From assembly GCA_002335055.1 (NCBI GenBank), contig DDCH01000004.1, positions 62,001 to 126,000 on the forward strand: a stretch of DNA of 64,000 nucleotides. The letters run 5' to 3'. Source of the DNA: Sulfurimonas sp. UBA2011 (GTDB taxonomy: Bacteria > Campylobacterota > Campylobacteria > Campylobacterales > Sulfurimonadaceae). Each line of letters starts with the position of its first letter. The stretch's first letter is position 1. This document shows, piece after piece, positions 33,465 to 42,699 of this stretch. The notes beneath the pieces are model-generated. The model was not told the origin of the DNA. It saw nothing but the letters and a program-made list of their open reading frames with translations, and ran no database searches. The position numbers and the translations under genes were made by a program.

Positions 33465-34869
33465 TTTAGTATATTTTTTTTTAGCAAGTCCACTACTTGC
33501 CGGAAGCTTTGAGGACTTTAAAAATACAGAAAATGCTACTTATGAGAAGTACCGTGATAAAAATGACATCGCATTCACTTCTTATTTAAAAGAGGAATGG
33601 GAAGAGTACACAGCAAAAGAATCTCCTGCTTTATATGAGAAACAAAAACCAAAAAGTATAAGACCTACGAGAGAAAGACAAATAAAAAATATTGGCCCTA
33701 AGGTTAATATCAAAATCCCAACAATCAAAAAACAGACCAAAATACTTGATAGACCTAAACTAGTCGAGAAAAAGAATAAAGATATTTATATAAACTATTT
33801 TGGACAAGATTTAGGTTTTAATATCGATGATACAATTCGTGATACACAGTATTATCCTCAAAACCAATCTGGTATAGCAAACTTTTTTGACCGTATGGCT
33901 TCAAGTGATTATGAAGGAACTCTTTATGAGATAGAAGAAGTTCGTCACAGCTTAAATTTAAATGATTGGGGAGTATATCAACTCATAAATCAACTTTCAA
34001 ATGCTATTTACGACTCTCCTGATAGTAGAAAACTATATGCATGGTTTCTTTTTAATAAACTTGGGTATGAAGTGAAAATTGGGCTAGAGGATAACCATAT
34101 TGTCCTTATGCACTACAGTAAAAAAATTATCTACTCTACTCCAAGTTATAGTTTTGGAGATAAAAAGTTTTATGTCATAAGTTCTTATGCAAAATCTCCT
34201 CTTGGCAGTATTTATACATATAAAAAAAATTATCCTAATGCAAACAAAGCTTTTGATTTAGAGTTAAAAGAACTTCCAAATTTTACAAAAAACCTCAAGA
34301 CAAAAACAGTCTCATTTAAACAATTTGGTAAGCTTTACAGTTCGACATTTTCTTATGACATAAACCTTATTGATTTTATGGTAACATATCCTCAAGCAGA
34401 CTATGAGACTTATTTTAATGCACCAATGAGTTCTATAGCCTATGAGCAAATAGCATCGGATATGAAAAAGTACCTCAATACAAAGCACTCAAGCCATGCA
34501 ATAAACTTTGTTTTAAACTTTGTACAAAAAGCATTTGAGTATGAAAGAGATCAGCAACAGTTCTCCAGAGAAAAAGTTATGTTTCCTGATGAAACACTCT
34601 ATTATGATAAGTCAGACTGCGAAGACAGAGCTATTTTATTTGCCTACCTTGTACGAAAACTTTTTAAAATAAATGTAATTGGTGTGAAGTATAAAGACCA
34701 TATGGCAACGGCACTCTATATACCGATGAAAGGGGATAGTGTTAAGGCTGAGGGGCGAAAATTTATTATTGCTGATCCTACATATGTAAATGCAAATATT
34801 GGGCAAAGCATGCCAAAATATAAGTCAGTGATTCCACAGAATTTTATTATGTTACATAAGGGGAAGTAG
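33409..34869 (+). CDS. Secreted transglutaminase-like cysteine peptidase family protein
   Basis: N-terminal signal peptide (FRLFGLSSLVYFFLASP, cleavage near LLAG), a basic low-complexity linker, and a C-terminal transglutaminase-like core. The likely triad is Cys404 in KSDCEDRA, His431 in YKDHMATAL and Asp456 in IIADPTY. The frame is open from 33367. I favour GTG at 33409, with AAGGGG 9 bp upstream; ATG at 33400 would touch that site. It overlaps the flgH 3' end by 56 bp, so it is read with flgH. Substrate unknown; a periplasmic or surface peptidase is likely. Confidence 0.75.
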   Translation: MQQNKVGELKQFRLFGLSSLVYFFLASPLLAGSFEDFKNTENATYEKYRDKNDIAFTSYLKEEWEEYTAKESPALYEKQKPKSIRPTRERQIKNIGPKVNIKIPTIKKQTKILDRPKLVEKKNKDIYINYFGQDLGFNIDDTIRDTQYYPQNQSGIANFFDRMASSDYEGTLYEIEEVRHSLNLNDWGVYQLINQLSNAIYDSPDSRKLYAWFLFNKLGYEVKIGLEDNHIVLMHYSKKIIYSTPSYSFGDKKFYVISSYAKSPLGSIYTYKKNYPNANKAFDLELKELPNFTKNLKTKTVSFKQFGKLYSSTFSYDINLIDFMVTYPQADYETYFNAPMSSIAYEQIASDMKKYLNTKHSSHAINFVLNFVQKAFEYERDQQQFSREKVMFPDETLYYDKSDCEDRAILFAYLVRKLFKINVIGVKYKDHMATALYIPMKGDSVKAEGRKFIIADPTYVNANIGQSMPKYKSVIPQNFIMLHKGK

Positions 34870-34978
34870 TCATGGGTTTAGATTTTGAGAACACAAACAT
34901 GATTCTTTAAAAATAGATGCTACTTTTATTTTGCTAAACCTAAATCTGAATTAACCACACTGCAAAAGGAGAGTTAAG

Positions 34979-35593
34979 ATGAGTAATGAAATTAAAGAAG
35001 TTGAAAATGGTCCATTGATTTTAGAGATGGATAAGCCACTTTTAGTTAAAGATGGAGAGCTTATGCTCAGTAAGTCTACTGTATATCTTTGTAGATGTGG
35101 GCAATCTTCTAAAAAGCCTTTTTGTGACGGAAGCCACCAAAAAAGTGGTTTTACTAGTAAGAGAGACATCAGTAAAGAGCTTTTAGAAGATTACGAGGGT
35201 AAAGATATCACTATACACTTTAATCGTTCTATATGTGCTGGTACTGGCACTTGTGTAGAGAGTTTACCTTCAGTTTTTTTAGCAGGTGAGAGAAAAGATT
35301 GGATTCAACCTAATGAGAATAGTGTTGAAAGTATTATAAAGACTATTAATACTTGTCCATCAGGAGCTTTATCGTATAGTATTAATGATTCAGTTTATAT
35401 TGACAATAGAGAGTTCCCTAAGGTCACTGTACTAAAAAATGGTCCATATAGTGTTGAGGGTGTTGTTTACAAGCATAAAGATACTCCAACTAATTTTTGT
35501 GAGAGTAAATATACTTTATGTCGTTGTGGTATGTCTAAAAATAAACCCTATTGTGATTACTCACATGCCATTAACAAATGGAGTGATGAGTAA
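34979..35593 (+). CDS. Double-CDGSH / [4Fe-4S] mono-cluster ferredoxin protein
   Basis: 204 residues with three Fe-S modules. The first CDGSH motif CRCGQSSKKPFCDGSH (about residues 38-53) is canonical. The middle domain (about 75-140) has RSICAGTGTCVESLPSVF and a later TCPSGAL, the pattern of the Fer4_19 family. The last CDGSH motif is CRCGMSKNKPYCDYSH near residue 180, with Gly replaced by Tyr. Such proteins are redox carriers with unknown partners. AGGAGAG precedes the ATG. It converges with the sulP-like gene and has no operon partner. Confidence 0.88.
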   Translation: MSNEIKEVENGPLILEMDKPLLVKDGELMLSKSTVYLCRCGQSSKKPFCDGSHQKSGFTSKRDISKELLEDYEGKDITIHFNRSICAGTGTCVESLPSVFLAGERKDWIQPNENSVESIIKTINTCPSGALSYSINDSVYIDNREFPKVTVLKNGPYSVEGVVYKHKDTPTNFCESKYTLCRCGMSKNKPYCDYSHAINKWSDE

Positions 35594-35618
35594 GTCCCAT
35601 TTGTTAAAAAAAAGTGGC

Positions 35619-37160
35619 TTATAAGTTAATAGCAACTTTATAAGTAGGATCATCTTCTTCATAAGAACAGTGTGGACCAGCCTTTTTAAGGATGGCTTTA
35701 CAGTCCGCTGAGAGGTGACGAAGGAGAAGGTTTTTCCCTGTATCTTCGTACTTCTTGATAATAGCATCAACAGCTTCAACTCCACTCGCATCCATAACTC
35801 TTGCATTTTTAAAGTCTATTACAACTTTTGGTGGGTCTAGGTCTATGTCAAAGTTATCACTAAAAGTAGTTGTACTACCAAAAAAGAGTGGACCTTCAAG
35901 CTCGTAAACTTTAGTTCCATCATCTTCTGTATGTGTTTGTGACCAGATACGAGCATGTTTCCATGCAAATGCAAGTGCAGATATGATAACACCCGCGATA
36001 ACTGCAATAGCTAAGTCTTCAAAAATAGTAATGATAGTAACAGTAACCATTACAAAAGCATCAGTACGAGGCATATGTTTCATATGAGAGAAACTTGACC
36101 ACTCAAATGTTCCAATAGCTACCATAAACATGATTCCAACGAGAACAGCTACGGGGATAGTGTTTAAAACATCAGTCATTGATACTACTAAGATAAGTAG
36201 TCCAACTGCTGCTGTAAATGATGATAAGCGACCAAGTCCACCTGAAGTGAAGTTAATGATACTCTGACCAATCATAGCACAACCAGCCATACCACCAAAG
36301 AAACCACAAGCTACATTACCTGTACCCAAGGCAATACACTCTTTATTAGCATTTCCTCGTGTTCCACCACTCATCTCATCTAAAACAGAGAGAGTAAGAA
36401 GAGACTCTATAAGACCAACAAGTGCCATAATAACAGCATAAGGAAGAACTAAAATAAGTGCATCAAGACTAAAAAGTGTCTCTGGAATAATAAGATGTGG
36501 CAGTTGTCCTGAAAACTGTGTTAAGTCTGCAAGGTCACCTACTAAAATTGTATCAAGTTTAAAAAAGTAGACAGCAAGTGTGAGTCCAACGATTGCAATT
36601 AGTCCAGAAGGAATAGCTTTTGTTACTTTTGGAAGAGCATACATAATAAGCATTGTGATAACAACAAGAATGTACATCATGTTACCTTGGCCTTCAAAGA
36701 ATTTAAACTGTGCCATTGCGATAACGATAGCAAGGCCATTTACGAAACCATATAATGCAGGTTGCGGAACTAAACGGATAAATTTACCTAGTTTAAATAG
36801 ACCAAATGCGACTTGGATAAGACCTGTCACAATAGTTGCAAGTAGGACATAGTTAAGGAGGTGCATATATAAATCTTCACCAACTAAACCACTAAGCTTT
36901 AACATACCGTTGACTTCTAGTGTAAGTCCGATAAGTACAACAGCAACACTTCCTGTTGCTCCGGAAATCATACCTGGTTTACCACCGATAATAGCCGTGA
37001 TAAATCCGAGGATAAACGCAGTGTAAAGCCCAACAATAGGACTAACTTCAGCGATAAAACTAAATGCGATAGCTTCAGGAACGAGTGCCACTGCAACAAC
37101 TAAACCCGATAAAATATCGTTTTTAATATTTGCTGCTGTATATTTTTTTAAATCAAACAA
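35619..37160 (-). CDS. SulP-family anion permease with STAS domain
   Basis: SLC26/SulP transporter, 513 residues. About 12-14 membrane segments cover residues 15-400, including the family start with LSGLVVAVALVPEAIAFSFI and GLYTAF, and GGMAGCAMIGQS. A C-terminal STAS domain (about 425-510) has the conserved VIDFKNARVMDASGVEAVDA. SulP proteins carry sulfate, bicarbonate or other anions; sequence alone does not decide, and no sulfate-assimilation or carbonic anhydrase gene is adjacent. Confidence 0.9.
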   Translation of the reverse strand: MFDLKKYTAANIKNDILSGLVVAVALVPEAIAFSFIAEVSPIVGLYTAFILGFITAIIGGKPGMISGATGSVAVVLIGLTLEVNGMLKLSGLVGEDLYMHLLNYVLLATIVTGLIQVAFGLFKLGKFIRLVPQPALYGFVNGLAIVIAMAQFKFFEGQGNMMYILVVITMLIMYALPKVTKAIPSGLIAIVGLTLAVYFFKLDTILVGDLADLTQFSGQLPHLIIPETLFSLDALILVLPYAVIMALVGLIESLLTLSVLDEMSGGTRGNANKECIALGTGNVACGFFGGMAGCAMIGQSIINFTSGGLGRLSSFTAAVGLLILVVSMTDVLNTIPVAVLVGIMFMVAIGTFEWSSFSHMKHMPRTDAFVMVTVTIITIFEDLAIAVIAGVIISALAFAWKHARIWSQTHTEDDGTKVYELEGPLFFGSTTTFSDNFDIDLDPPKVVIDFKNARVMDASGVEAVDAIIKKYEDTGKNLLLRHLSADCKAILKKAGPHCSYEEDDPTYKVAINL

Positions 37161-37328
37161 TGCTATATACCCTTAGGAGAAAATAATTTCGAAATTATAG
37201 CAAGTTTTTGAATAAAATAAAGGAAGAGAATTATACTAGTATAGTAGTATAGGAGTAAGTAATGCTTTGAGGTTAAAATTTAGTTTTCACTGTTACAATA
37301 CTTTATAACAAAATTAGAAGGATCTATT

Positions 37329-37706
37329 ATGATGCAAAAAGTTTTTTTAGGTATTCAAGTTGTTGCGGGTTTAATGTTAGTCGTTTTTGGATTAAACAAG
37401 TTTTTAGACTTTATCCCAATGGCTACTCCTGCTCCTGAGATGGGAACATATATGAGTGCTTTATTTGCTACTGGATTTATTTTTCCTCTGATCGCAGTGA
37501 TAGAGATTGTGTCAGGTCTAGCTTTTATTAGCAATAAGTTTGCTTCTTTTATGGTTCTAATTATGGCACCTGTTATGGTAAATGCATTTTTAGCGCATCT
37601 GTTTTTAGACCCTGCTGGAATCGCTGGAGCAGCGTTTATTAGTTTTGCACTCATTATCATTATGATTAGAAATAAAGATCGTTATAAAGAGATTTTTAAA
37701 GTATAA
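37329..37706 (+). CDS. DoxX-like small membrane protein
   Basis: 125 residues with four hydrophobic segments (about 6-27, 45-65, 70-90, 97-117), beginning with FLGIQVVAGLMLVVFGLNKF. GLNKF and the IVSGLAF region resemble the DoxX/DoxD family. Function in this group is not known. GAAGGA lies 6 bp before the first ATG; the second ATG, 3 bp later, is the alternative. A weak -10 (TACAAT) precedes it. Confidence 0.65.
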   Translation: MMQKVFLGIQVVAGLMLVVFGLNKFLDFIPMATPAPEMGTYMSALFATGFIFPLIAVIEIVSGLAFISNKFASFMVLIMAPVMVNAFLAHLFLDPAGIAGAAFISFALIIIMIRNKDRYKEIFKV

Positions 37707-37710
37707 GTAT

Positions 37711-38145
37711 CTACACAAGCAGGCGGTCAGCCCACATAGTAAGTTCCACTAAAGAGAGTTGTCTACTAACACGGTCTACTTCTTTACCGCCTTTAAACGC
37801 GATAATAGTTGGAAGCCCTGTTACACCATACTCTTTTGCTACAAGTTGGTACTTCTCTGCATTTACTTTAAGAAATCGCACCTTCATACCAAAACCAAGT
37901 GCTGCATCTTCATAGTCTTCATACATAGCCATACAAGGACCACAAGTAGTTGAGTAAAAGTCAACAAATACAGCTATATCGTTCTCTGTGATATGTTTCA
38001 TACAAGCATCATCACTCACGTCTAATGTAAATGGATCACTTAAATCACCCTTACATTGTGAACACTCAACTATATGGCTCTCTACATCGATCTCAACTGC
38101 GTTTACACTACTACATTCTGGACATACTACATTTTTTGTTCCCAT
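37711..38145 (-). CDS. Thioredoxin with N-terminal zinc ribbon (TrxC-like)
   Basis: Thiol-disulfide oxidoreductase of the thioredoxin-2 type. Two zinc-ribbon pairs, CPEC near the start and CSQC about 22 residues on, precede the thioredoxin fold. The active site is TTCGPC rather than the usual WCGPC, and the cis-Pro loop is GLPTIIAF. The open frame begins at 38199, but the ATG at 38143-38145 (MGTKNVVCPEC) has AAAGG 9 bp upstream and gives the usual N-terminus. Result: 144 residues. The Trp to Thr change may shift the redox potential. Confidence 0.88.
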   Translation of the reverse strand: MGTKNVVCPECSSVNAVEIDVESHIVECSQCKGDLSDPFTLDVSDDACMKHITENDIAVFVDFYSTTCGPCMAMYEDYEDAALGFGMKVRFLKVNAEKYQLVAKEYGVTGLPTIIAFKGGKEVDRVSRQLSLVELTMWADRLLV

Positions 38146-38202
38146 TATTTCTAACCTTTTTGGTAAATATTTAGCGAAGTAACTATGTTTTTGTCTCATC
38201 TA

Positions 38203-38673
38203 TTACTTCTTTTTTGTAAATGCTATCTGTGCACTACTATATGTTTTGCCAAAACTCTTGGCTAGATTGTGAACCTGTTTTAAGGCACTTAGGAAGTCTT
38301 CCTTGATTAAAGAAGAAAGAGGATGTAAAAATAGAGCATATAAAGTATCATCAGTTACACCATATCTACAATCAAGAGCAGAGTGAAAGTTCGCATCCAT
38401 AAGTGAGTCTTTTATCTTTGGGGCTAAACAAGAGTACTGAGTAATAGGTGCGATGATTCTCATACGGTTAAACTCTTCATCAGGGTAGAGTGCCATTTTT
38501 GTGTTAGAGTACTTAAAAAGCACATAACCTGGTTCTTCTTCTAGTACTTCAGTCTCGATTTGGTTTTTTAGGATGCCTCGTAACTTCTTTTGAGTCATCA
38601 GAGCTACATTATCGTGAGCTGCTTGCTCATCCATTACATTTTTTAGGGTATATTTTTTCATAAACTTTTTCAT
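38203..38673 (-). CDS. Hypothetical protein, possible CesT/YbjN-like chaperone fold
   Basis: 156 residues, soluble, mixed alpha/beta. It begins MKKFMKKYTLKNVMDEQAAH and includes VLFKYSNTKMALYPDEEFNRMRI. The alternation of a helix, strands and a helix recalls the YbjN/type III chaperone-like fold, but I see no diagnostic motif, so that is speculation. Divergent from tenA and 58 bp upstream of the thioredoxin start. Confidence 0.6.
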   Translation of the reverse strand: MKKFMKKYTLKNVMDEQAAHDNVALMTQKKLRGILKNQIETEVLEEEPGYVLFKYSNTKMALYPDEEFNRMRIIAPITQYSCLAPKIKDSLMDANFHSALDCRYGVTDDTLYALFLHPLSSLIKEDFLSALKQVHNLAKSFGKTYSSAQIAFTKKK

Positions 38674-38767
38674 AAACTTTTTTATAATTATAGCCTATAT
38701 TTTAAGAAGCTCAAAGTTTTAAAAAAAATCTGCTATCATAAGCTAATAATAATTCAATGGATACAGC

Positions 38768-39421
38768 ATGAAAAATTGGTACGAAAAATCACGAGCTAAA
38801 ACAGAAAATCTATTTCAAGATATAGTCAATCATGACTTTGTAAAAGAACTTATGAGTGCAACTTTAGATGAAGATACCTTTGGTTTTTATGTAAACCAAG
38901 ACTCACTTTACTTGAGCGAATATAAAAAAGCACTCGTTGGTGTAGGAACTAAGTGCCATAAGCCAAAAGATACACAGTTCTTTTATGAAGCTGCTACTGG
39001 TATCATTCAGGTTGAAGATGCCTTGCATAAAGAGTTTTTACAAAAGAAGTACATAAGTGCAGAGCCTTCTCCAACTTGTGAGTTATACAACTCATACCTA
39101 GCAAGAATTGTAAGTAACGAGTCTGTAGAAGTTGGAGTTGCAGCTGTACTGCCATGTTTTACTATCTACAAAGAAGTGGGGGACTATATCTTAGCTAATC
39201 AAAGCAACAAAGACTCTAATCCTTACCAAGCATGGATAGATACATATGCGAGTGAAGAGTTTGCTCTTATAGTAGAAGAAGCTATAAGCATAGTAAACAC
39301 TTATGCTCTTACTGCTTCACTTGAGAACTTAAAAATGATGGAAGAGGTATTTATCAAAACATCTAAGTTAGAGTGGATGTTTTGGGATTCAGCTTACAAA
39401 CAAGAGGCATGGAAAATATGA
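38768..39421 (+). CDS. tenA: TenA-family aminopyrimidine aminohydrolase
   Basis: Thiamine salvage: hydrolyses aminopyrimidine breakdown products to HMP, or acts as thiaminase II. All-helical 217-residue protein with the TenA features FYVNQDSLYLSEY, a catalytic-Cys segment AAVLPCFTIYKEVG and a C-terminal Glu in TSKLEWMFWDSAY. Its stop overlaps the thiD start (ATGA), so its product HMP feeds the next enzyme. A TATCAT-like -10 precedes it; no TPP riboswitch was seen. Confidence 0.92.
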   Translation: MKNWYEKSRAKTENLFQDIVNHDFVKELMSATLDEDTFGFYVNQDSLYLSEYKKALVGVGTKCHKPKDTQFFYEAATGIIQVEDALHKEFLQKKYISAEPSPTCELYNSYLARIVSNESVEVGVAAVLPCFTIYKEVGDYILANQSNKDSNPYQAWIDTYASEEFALIVEEAISIVNTYALTASLENLKMMEEVFIKTSKLEWMFWDSAYKQEAWKI

Positions 39422-40218
39422 GTGAGTCATATACTTGTGTTTTAACTATAGCTGGGTCTGACTCTGGGGGTGGAGCTGGTATCCAAGCGGATATAAAAAG
39501 TATCTCTGCAAATGGTGGTTATGCCGCTTCTGTTATAACGGCTTCTACTGCTCAAAACACACAAGGTGTAACTGATATACATGCCATTCCTGTGCCACAT
39601 ATCATAGCTCAGATGAAAGCAGTTTTTGATGACATCAGTTTTTCTGCTGTTAAAATAGGTATGTTACATTCATCAGAAGTTATCCAAGCTGTAAAAAGTA
39701 CTTTAGAGAACTACAAGATGAAAAACATTGTTTTTGACCCAGTGATGATAGCAACATCAGGAGATAAACTACTTAATGACGATGCAGTACAAAGTCTAAA
39801 AGAGTTTTTACCTCACGTAATGCTCATAACACCTAATATCCCTGAAGCTGAGTTACTTATAGGACATAGTATAGACATAAACAACATGCAAGAGACTGCA
39901 CAAGAACTCTCTGAGATATACCATACTTCTGTTTTACTAAAAGGTGGACACTTAAAGCTAAGTGACACTATGACGGATATACTTTATAACTTTGAGAGTA
40001 AGAAAACTACTGTCATACATAACAAAACAGTAGAGACTATAAACACTCACGGAACTGGATGTTCTCTCTCGTCTAGTATAGCGACTTTCATAGGTTTAGG
40101 CTCTACACTTGAAGATGCTTGTTTTAAAGGCTGTGCATATCTAAACATGGCTATAGCAAAAGGTAAGGATAAGGTTATAGGTCATGGACATGGACCTGTA
40201 AATCATTTTTCTTTATGA
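39418..40218 (+). CDS. thiD: Hydroxymethylpyrimidine/phosphomethylpyrimidine kinase
   Basis: Two-step kinase making HMP-PP for thiamine synthesis. N-terminal IAGSDSGGGAGIQADIK, the FDPVMIATSGDKLL loop, and the ribokinase-type active site THGTGCSLSS are all present. The frame is open from 39373 inside tenA; the ATG at 39418 (MSESYTCVLTIAGSDS) gives 266 residues, the usual size, and forms an ATGA overlap with tenA. A small ORF overlaps its end. Confidence 0.95.
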   Translation: MSESYTCVLTIAGSDSGGGAGIQADIKSISANGGYAASVITASTAQNTQGVTDIHAIPVPHIIAQMKAVFDDISFSAVKIGMLHSSEVIQAVKSTLENYKMKNIVFDPVMIATSGDKLLNDDAVQSLKEFLPHVMLITPNIPEAELLIGHSIDINNMQETAQELSEIYHTSVLLKGGHLKLSDTMTDILYNFESKKTTVIHNKTVETINTHGTGCSLSSSIATFIGLGSTLEDACFKGCAYLNMAIAKGKDKVIGHGHGPVNHFSL

Positions 40219-40403
40219 AAACAGATGCACAAGTTAAAAGCTTAAAAAACTATACAGAGTTTGAAAAGTTAGTAAGTATTTCTCCTGAGCAAGAGAGACA
40301 AAAAAAGATAAAAGCGAATGCTGAGTATATCGAGTACATCAAAGAACACGATAAAGAAGCTTACAAAAACTACCTGAGTTACTCAACCTACTTAAAGGTT
40401 TGA
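40215..40403 (+). CDS. Small charged hypothetical protein
   Basis: 62 residues, Lys/Glu/Tyr rich and helical (SPEQERQKKIKANAEYIEY). It overlaps thiD by 4 bp (ATGA) and is probably translated by coupling, so it would belong to the tenA-thiD unit. Its last 16 bp overlap the end of the convergent MATE gene. No family recognised; position and coding look support it more than any motif. Confidence 0.5.
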   Translation: MKTDAQVKSLKNYTEFEKLVSISPEQERQKKIKANAEYIEYIKEHDKEAYKNYLSYSTYLKV

Positions 40404-41746
40404 GTCTTCACTAGTTTTAACTCTTTGTTGACATAAAGTTTTAGATAAATCGCAGCACTTGTGATGATGAGAAACATACTTATCCACAAGTATATGATAG
40501 AAAGCTCAAAAACATACACAACTAAAGTAAAGAAAATTAGTGGCATAAATATCTGTCTGTAAAAACTTACATACGGTACAACAAAGGGTCTTTTAATCCC
40601 TTGAAGTGTTGAGGTTGAGATAAAAATAGTGATAAATGAGAAAAATATAAAACTCTCAAAGATTATGTACACATAAGCGATATCAACAACCTCTGTATCT
40701 GTGTCAAACACCATAATCATATACTTACCAAAGAGAGCTATCAAAACTACTCCAACTGCACTCATGATATAACCGTACTTTAAAGCCTTATGTATAACTT
40801 CATCTATGCGCTCAAAGTTCTTCGCACCAAAGTTATTTGATACTATAGATATGACGGCTGTGTTTAAACCTAACATCGGAAGTAAGATGATTTGCTCAAC
40901 TCTATAGCCTATACCAAAAGCAGCGACAGACTTAAAACCATAAATAGATACAAAGTACATAGTTATCATGCTTCCAAGAGAGCCTAAAAACATGTTTATG
41001 CTTGTTGGAATGGCTTGTTTGAGTAAGTGTTTATAAACTTTAATCTCTGGAGTAGACTTGAAAAATCTAGATACATTAAAAAGCTCAGTTTTGTAAAGTT
41101 TATAAAGCATAAAAATTAGTGTGATGTACTGAATCATAACAGTCGCAAGAGCAACTCCACTTATGCCAAATGCAGGGATAAAGTAAAACCCGTGTATAAA
41201 GAGTGGATCAAGTATGACATTTAAAACAAAGCCGATAATCAAAATGTTTCTATAACTCTTAGTATCGCCTAGGGCTATTAAAACAGCATTTGCACCTAGA
41301 CCTATGAGCATAGGAAATATACCAAGCAGGATGATGTATGTGTACTCTAACGCATACTCTAGTACCTGACCTGTAGCACCCATCAAAATAAATATATACT
41401 TTAGAAGTATAAAACTAATAATAGTTAAACAAAAAGCGATAATGACAAAGAGACTGATACCGTGTGAGGTGTAAAGCTTCGCCATGTTTCTTTTGTGCTT
41501 ACCGAGTGCTCCACCAACATATGCCGTGATAGCAGATGAGAGTCCAAAACTCACAGACAAAAGCATAAAAAATATCATAAAACTATAAGTAAGTGCTGAG
41601 ATAGCCTCTGTAGATATTTGACCGATGTAAAATGTATCTACTACATTGTACATAGTGTTAAAAAACATACCTATACTTGAGGGAATGGCGATTTTAAAGA
41701 TGAGTTTGTTTATATCTTTTGTGATGAGTTCATTAGTGTTTTTCAT
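40388..41746 (-). CDS. MATE-family efflux transporter
   Basis: 452 residues, 12 predicted membrane segments in two similar halves, each with a MatE-type start (first half: IAIPSSIGMFFNTMYNVVDTFYIG; second half: QAIPTSINMFLGSLG). These proteins export drugs or metabolites in exchange for sodium or protons. Substrate unknown. A 12-bp hairpin and about 250 bp without genes separate it from the lipoprotein gene further right. Confidence 0.9.
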   Translation of the reverse strand: MKNTNELITKDINKLIFKIAIPSSIGMFFNTMYNVVDTFYIGQISTEAISALTYSFMIFFMLLSVSFGLSSAITAYVGGALGKHKRNMAKLYTSHGISLFVIIAFCLTIISFILLKYIFILMGATGQVLEYALEYTYIILLGIFPMLIGLGANAVLIALGDTKSYRNILIIGFVLNVILDPLFIHGFYFIPAFGISGVALATVMIQYITLIFMLYKLYKTELFNVSRFFKSTPEIKVYKHLLKQAIPTSINMFLGSLGSMITMYFVSIYGFKSVAAFGIGYRVEQIILLPMLGLNTAVISIVSNNFGAKNFERIDEVIHKALKYGYIMSAVGVVLIALFGKYMIMVFDTDTEVVDIAYVYIIFESFIFFSFITIFISTSTLQGIKRPFVVPYVSFYRQIFMPLIFFTLVVYVFELSIIYLWISMFLIITSAAIYLKLYVNKELKLVKTQTFK

Positions 41747-41953
41747 AAGTGTGACTATACTCTAATAGTCTTACACTCAGGACATAGAATTTTATGAGTT
41801 TCTTTTTAAAGAACTCTTGTTTTGTATATTAGACTGTAGTGGGTTTTATTGGGGTGAATTGTAATGTTGTTTTGGAAGTTTTAATATTTTTGTTGCTACG
41901 ATTTGTTATATCTTTGAGTTTTAAAAGTTGTTTTTACTAATGTAGTTGAATAG

Positions 41954-41980
41954 GTCTTACCAAGTAAAACTTGGTGAGAC
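41954..41980. terminator. Terminator-like hairpin
   Basis: GTCTTACCAAGT (41954-41965) and ACTTGGTGAGAC (41969-41980) form a 12-bp stem with one G-T pair and a 3-base loop, 16 bp beyond the end of the lipoprotein gene. No T-run follows on either strand, so it may act as an mRNA-protecting hairpin. The remaining gap 41747-41953 shows no gene. Confidence 0.5.
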
Positions 41981-41996
41981 ACAAGAAACAAATTAT

Positions 41997-42350
41997 TTAT
42001 TTAAATTCTACAACATCTGCAGAGATATAAATTGTTTTCTTTCGAAAAAAAGGATAAAAAGTTCCTTTACTATCTGTAGTTATATTAACTAAAGCCTGTG
42101 AACCATGAAGGTTTGCTTTTTTTAACATATCTTTTTTCGCTCTTGCAACAAGATTCTCTTTTGAAAGACCAATTCCTAGGAAATAGCTTGCTGAGGCTTC
42201 ACCTTCAACTGATTTTACTATATCAAAATTAGCTTTACTAAGCTGAACTTGTGTTTGTGCTACATGTCCCATAGAACCATTTGTTACAGAACATCCTGTA
42301 AATAATGCAATTAAACCTAGAACTAAAACACTTTGTATAAATCTCTTCAT
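41997..42350 (-). CDS. DUF6567-like lipoprotein
   Basis: 117 residues with a lipoprotein signal peptide (MKRFIQSVLVLGLIALFTGC, Cys20). The mature part has VQLSKANFDIVKSVEGEASASYFLG and ends with KTIYISADVVEF. This matches, from memory, the small lipoprotein family DUF6567, of unknown function. Stands alone with about 350 bp of AT-rich, gene-free DNA upstream (42351-42634). Confidence 0.7.
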   Translation of the reverse strand: MKRFIQSVLVLGLIALFTGCSVTNGSMGHVAQTQVQLSKANFDIVKSVEGEASASYFLGIGLSKENLVARAKKDMLKKANLHGSQALVNITTDSKGTFYPFFRKKTIYISADVVEFK

Positions 42351-42634
42351 ATAAGAGACCTCCGAATCTAAAATTTACCAATTTATTTTCAATAAGCAGG
42401 CATATCAAAATTTCCAAATAATACGGGAACTTGGATATAACTCTTTATTCATCTACATTATATAAAGTAACTTAAATAGGATAAATAACTATAATTAATA
42501 ATATATATTAATTATGAATAAATTAGTAAAAATGAAGTTATTCACAATATTTAATGAAATAATGAGAAAAAAGGAAGAGTTTTCTTAAAGCTTGGATGTA
42601 TGTTTAATACTGAAATCGTCGATAACTGAACACT

Positions 42635-42674
42635 TAGTGTGTTATTTGTAAGATTTCTTACATAACACACACTA
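42635..42674. terminator. Long imperfect hairpin downstream of valS
   Basis: TAGTGT-GTTAT-TTGTAAG (42635-42652) pairs with CTTACATAACACACACTA (42657-42674) with two small bulges and a 4-base loop. It lies 25 bp beyond the valS stop and may terminate or stabilise its mRNA. No T-run follows. Confidence 0.4.
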
Positions 42675-42699
42675 TGTTCCTTAAGGGAAGAGGTAAGGT

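Noticed and set aside
34870..34978. Weak inverted repeat (GGTTTAG / CTAAACC) between the transglutaminase-like gene and the CDGSH gene
   Set aside because: Stem of 7 bp with a loop of more than 50 bases and no T-run; not a convincing terminator.
38700..38767. TPP riboswitch before tenA-thiD
   Set aside because: The conserved CTGAGA and ACCTGA boxes are absent and the leader is too short.
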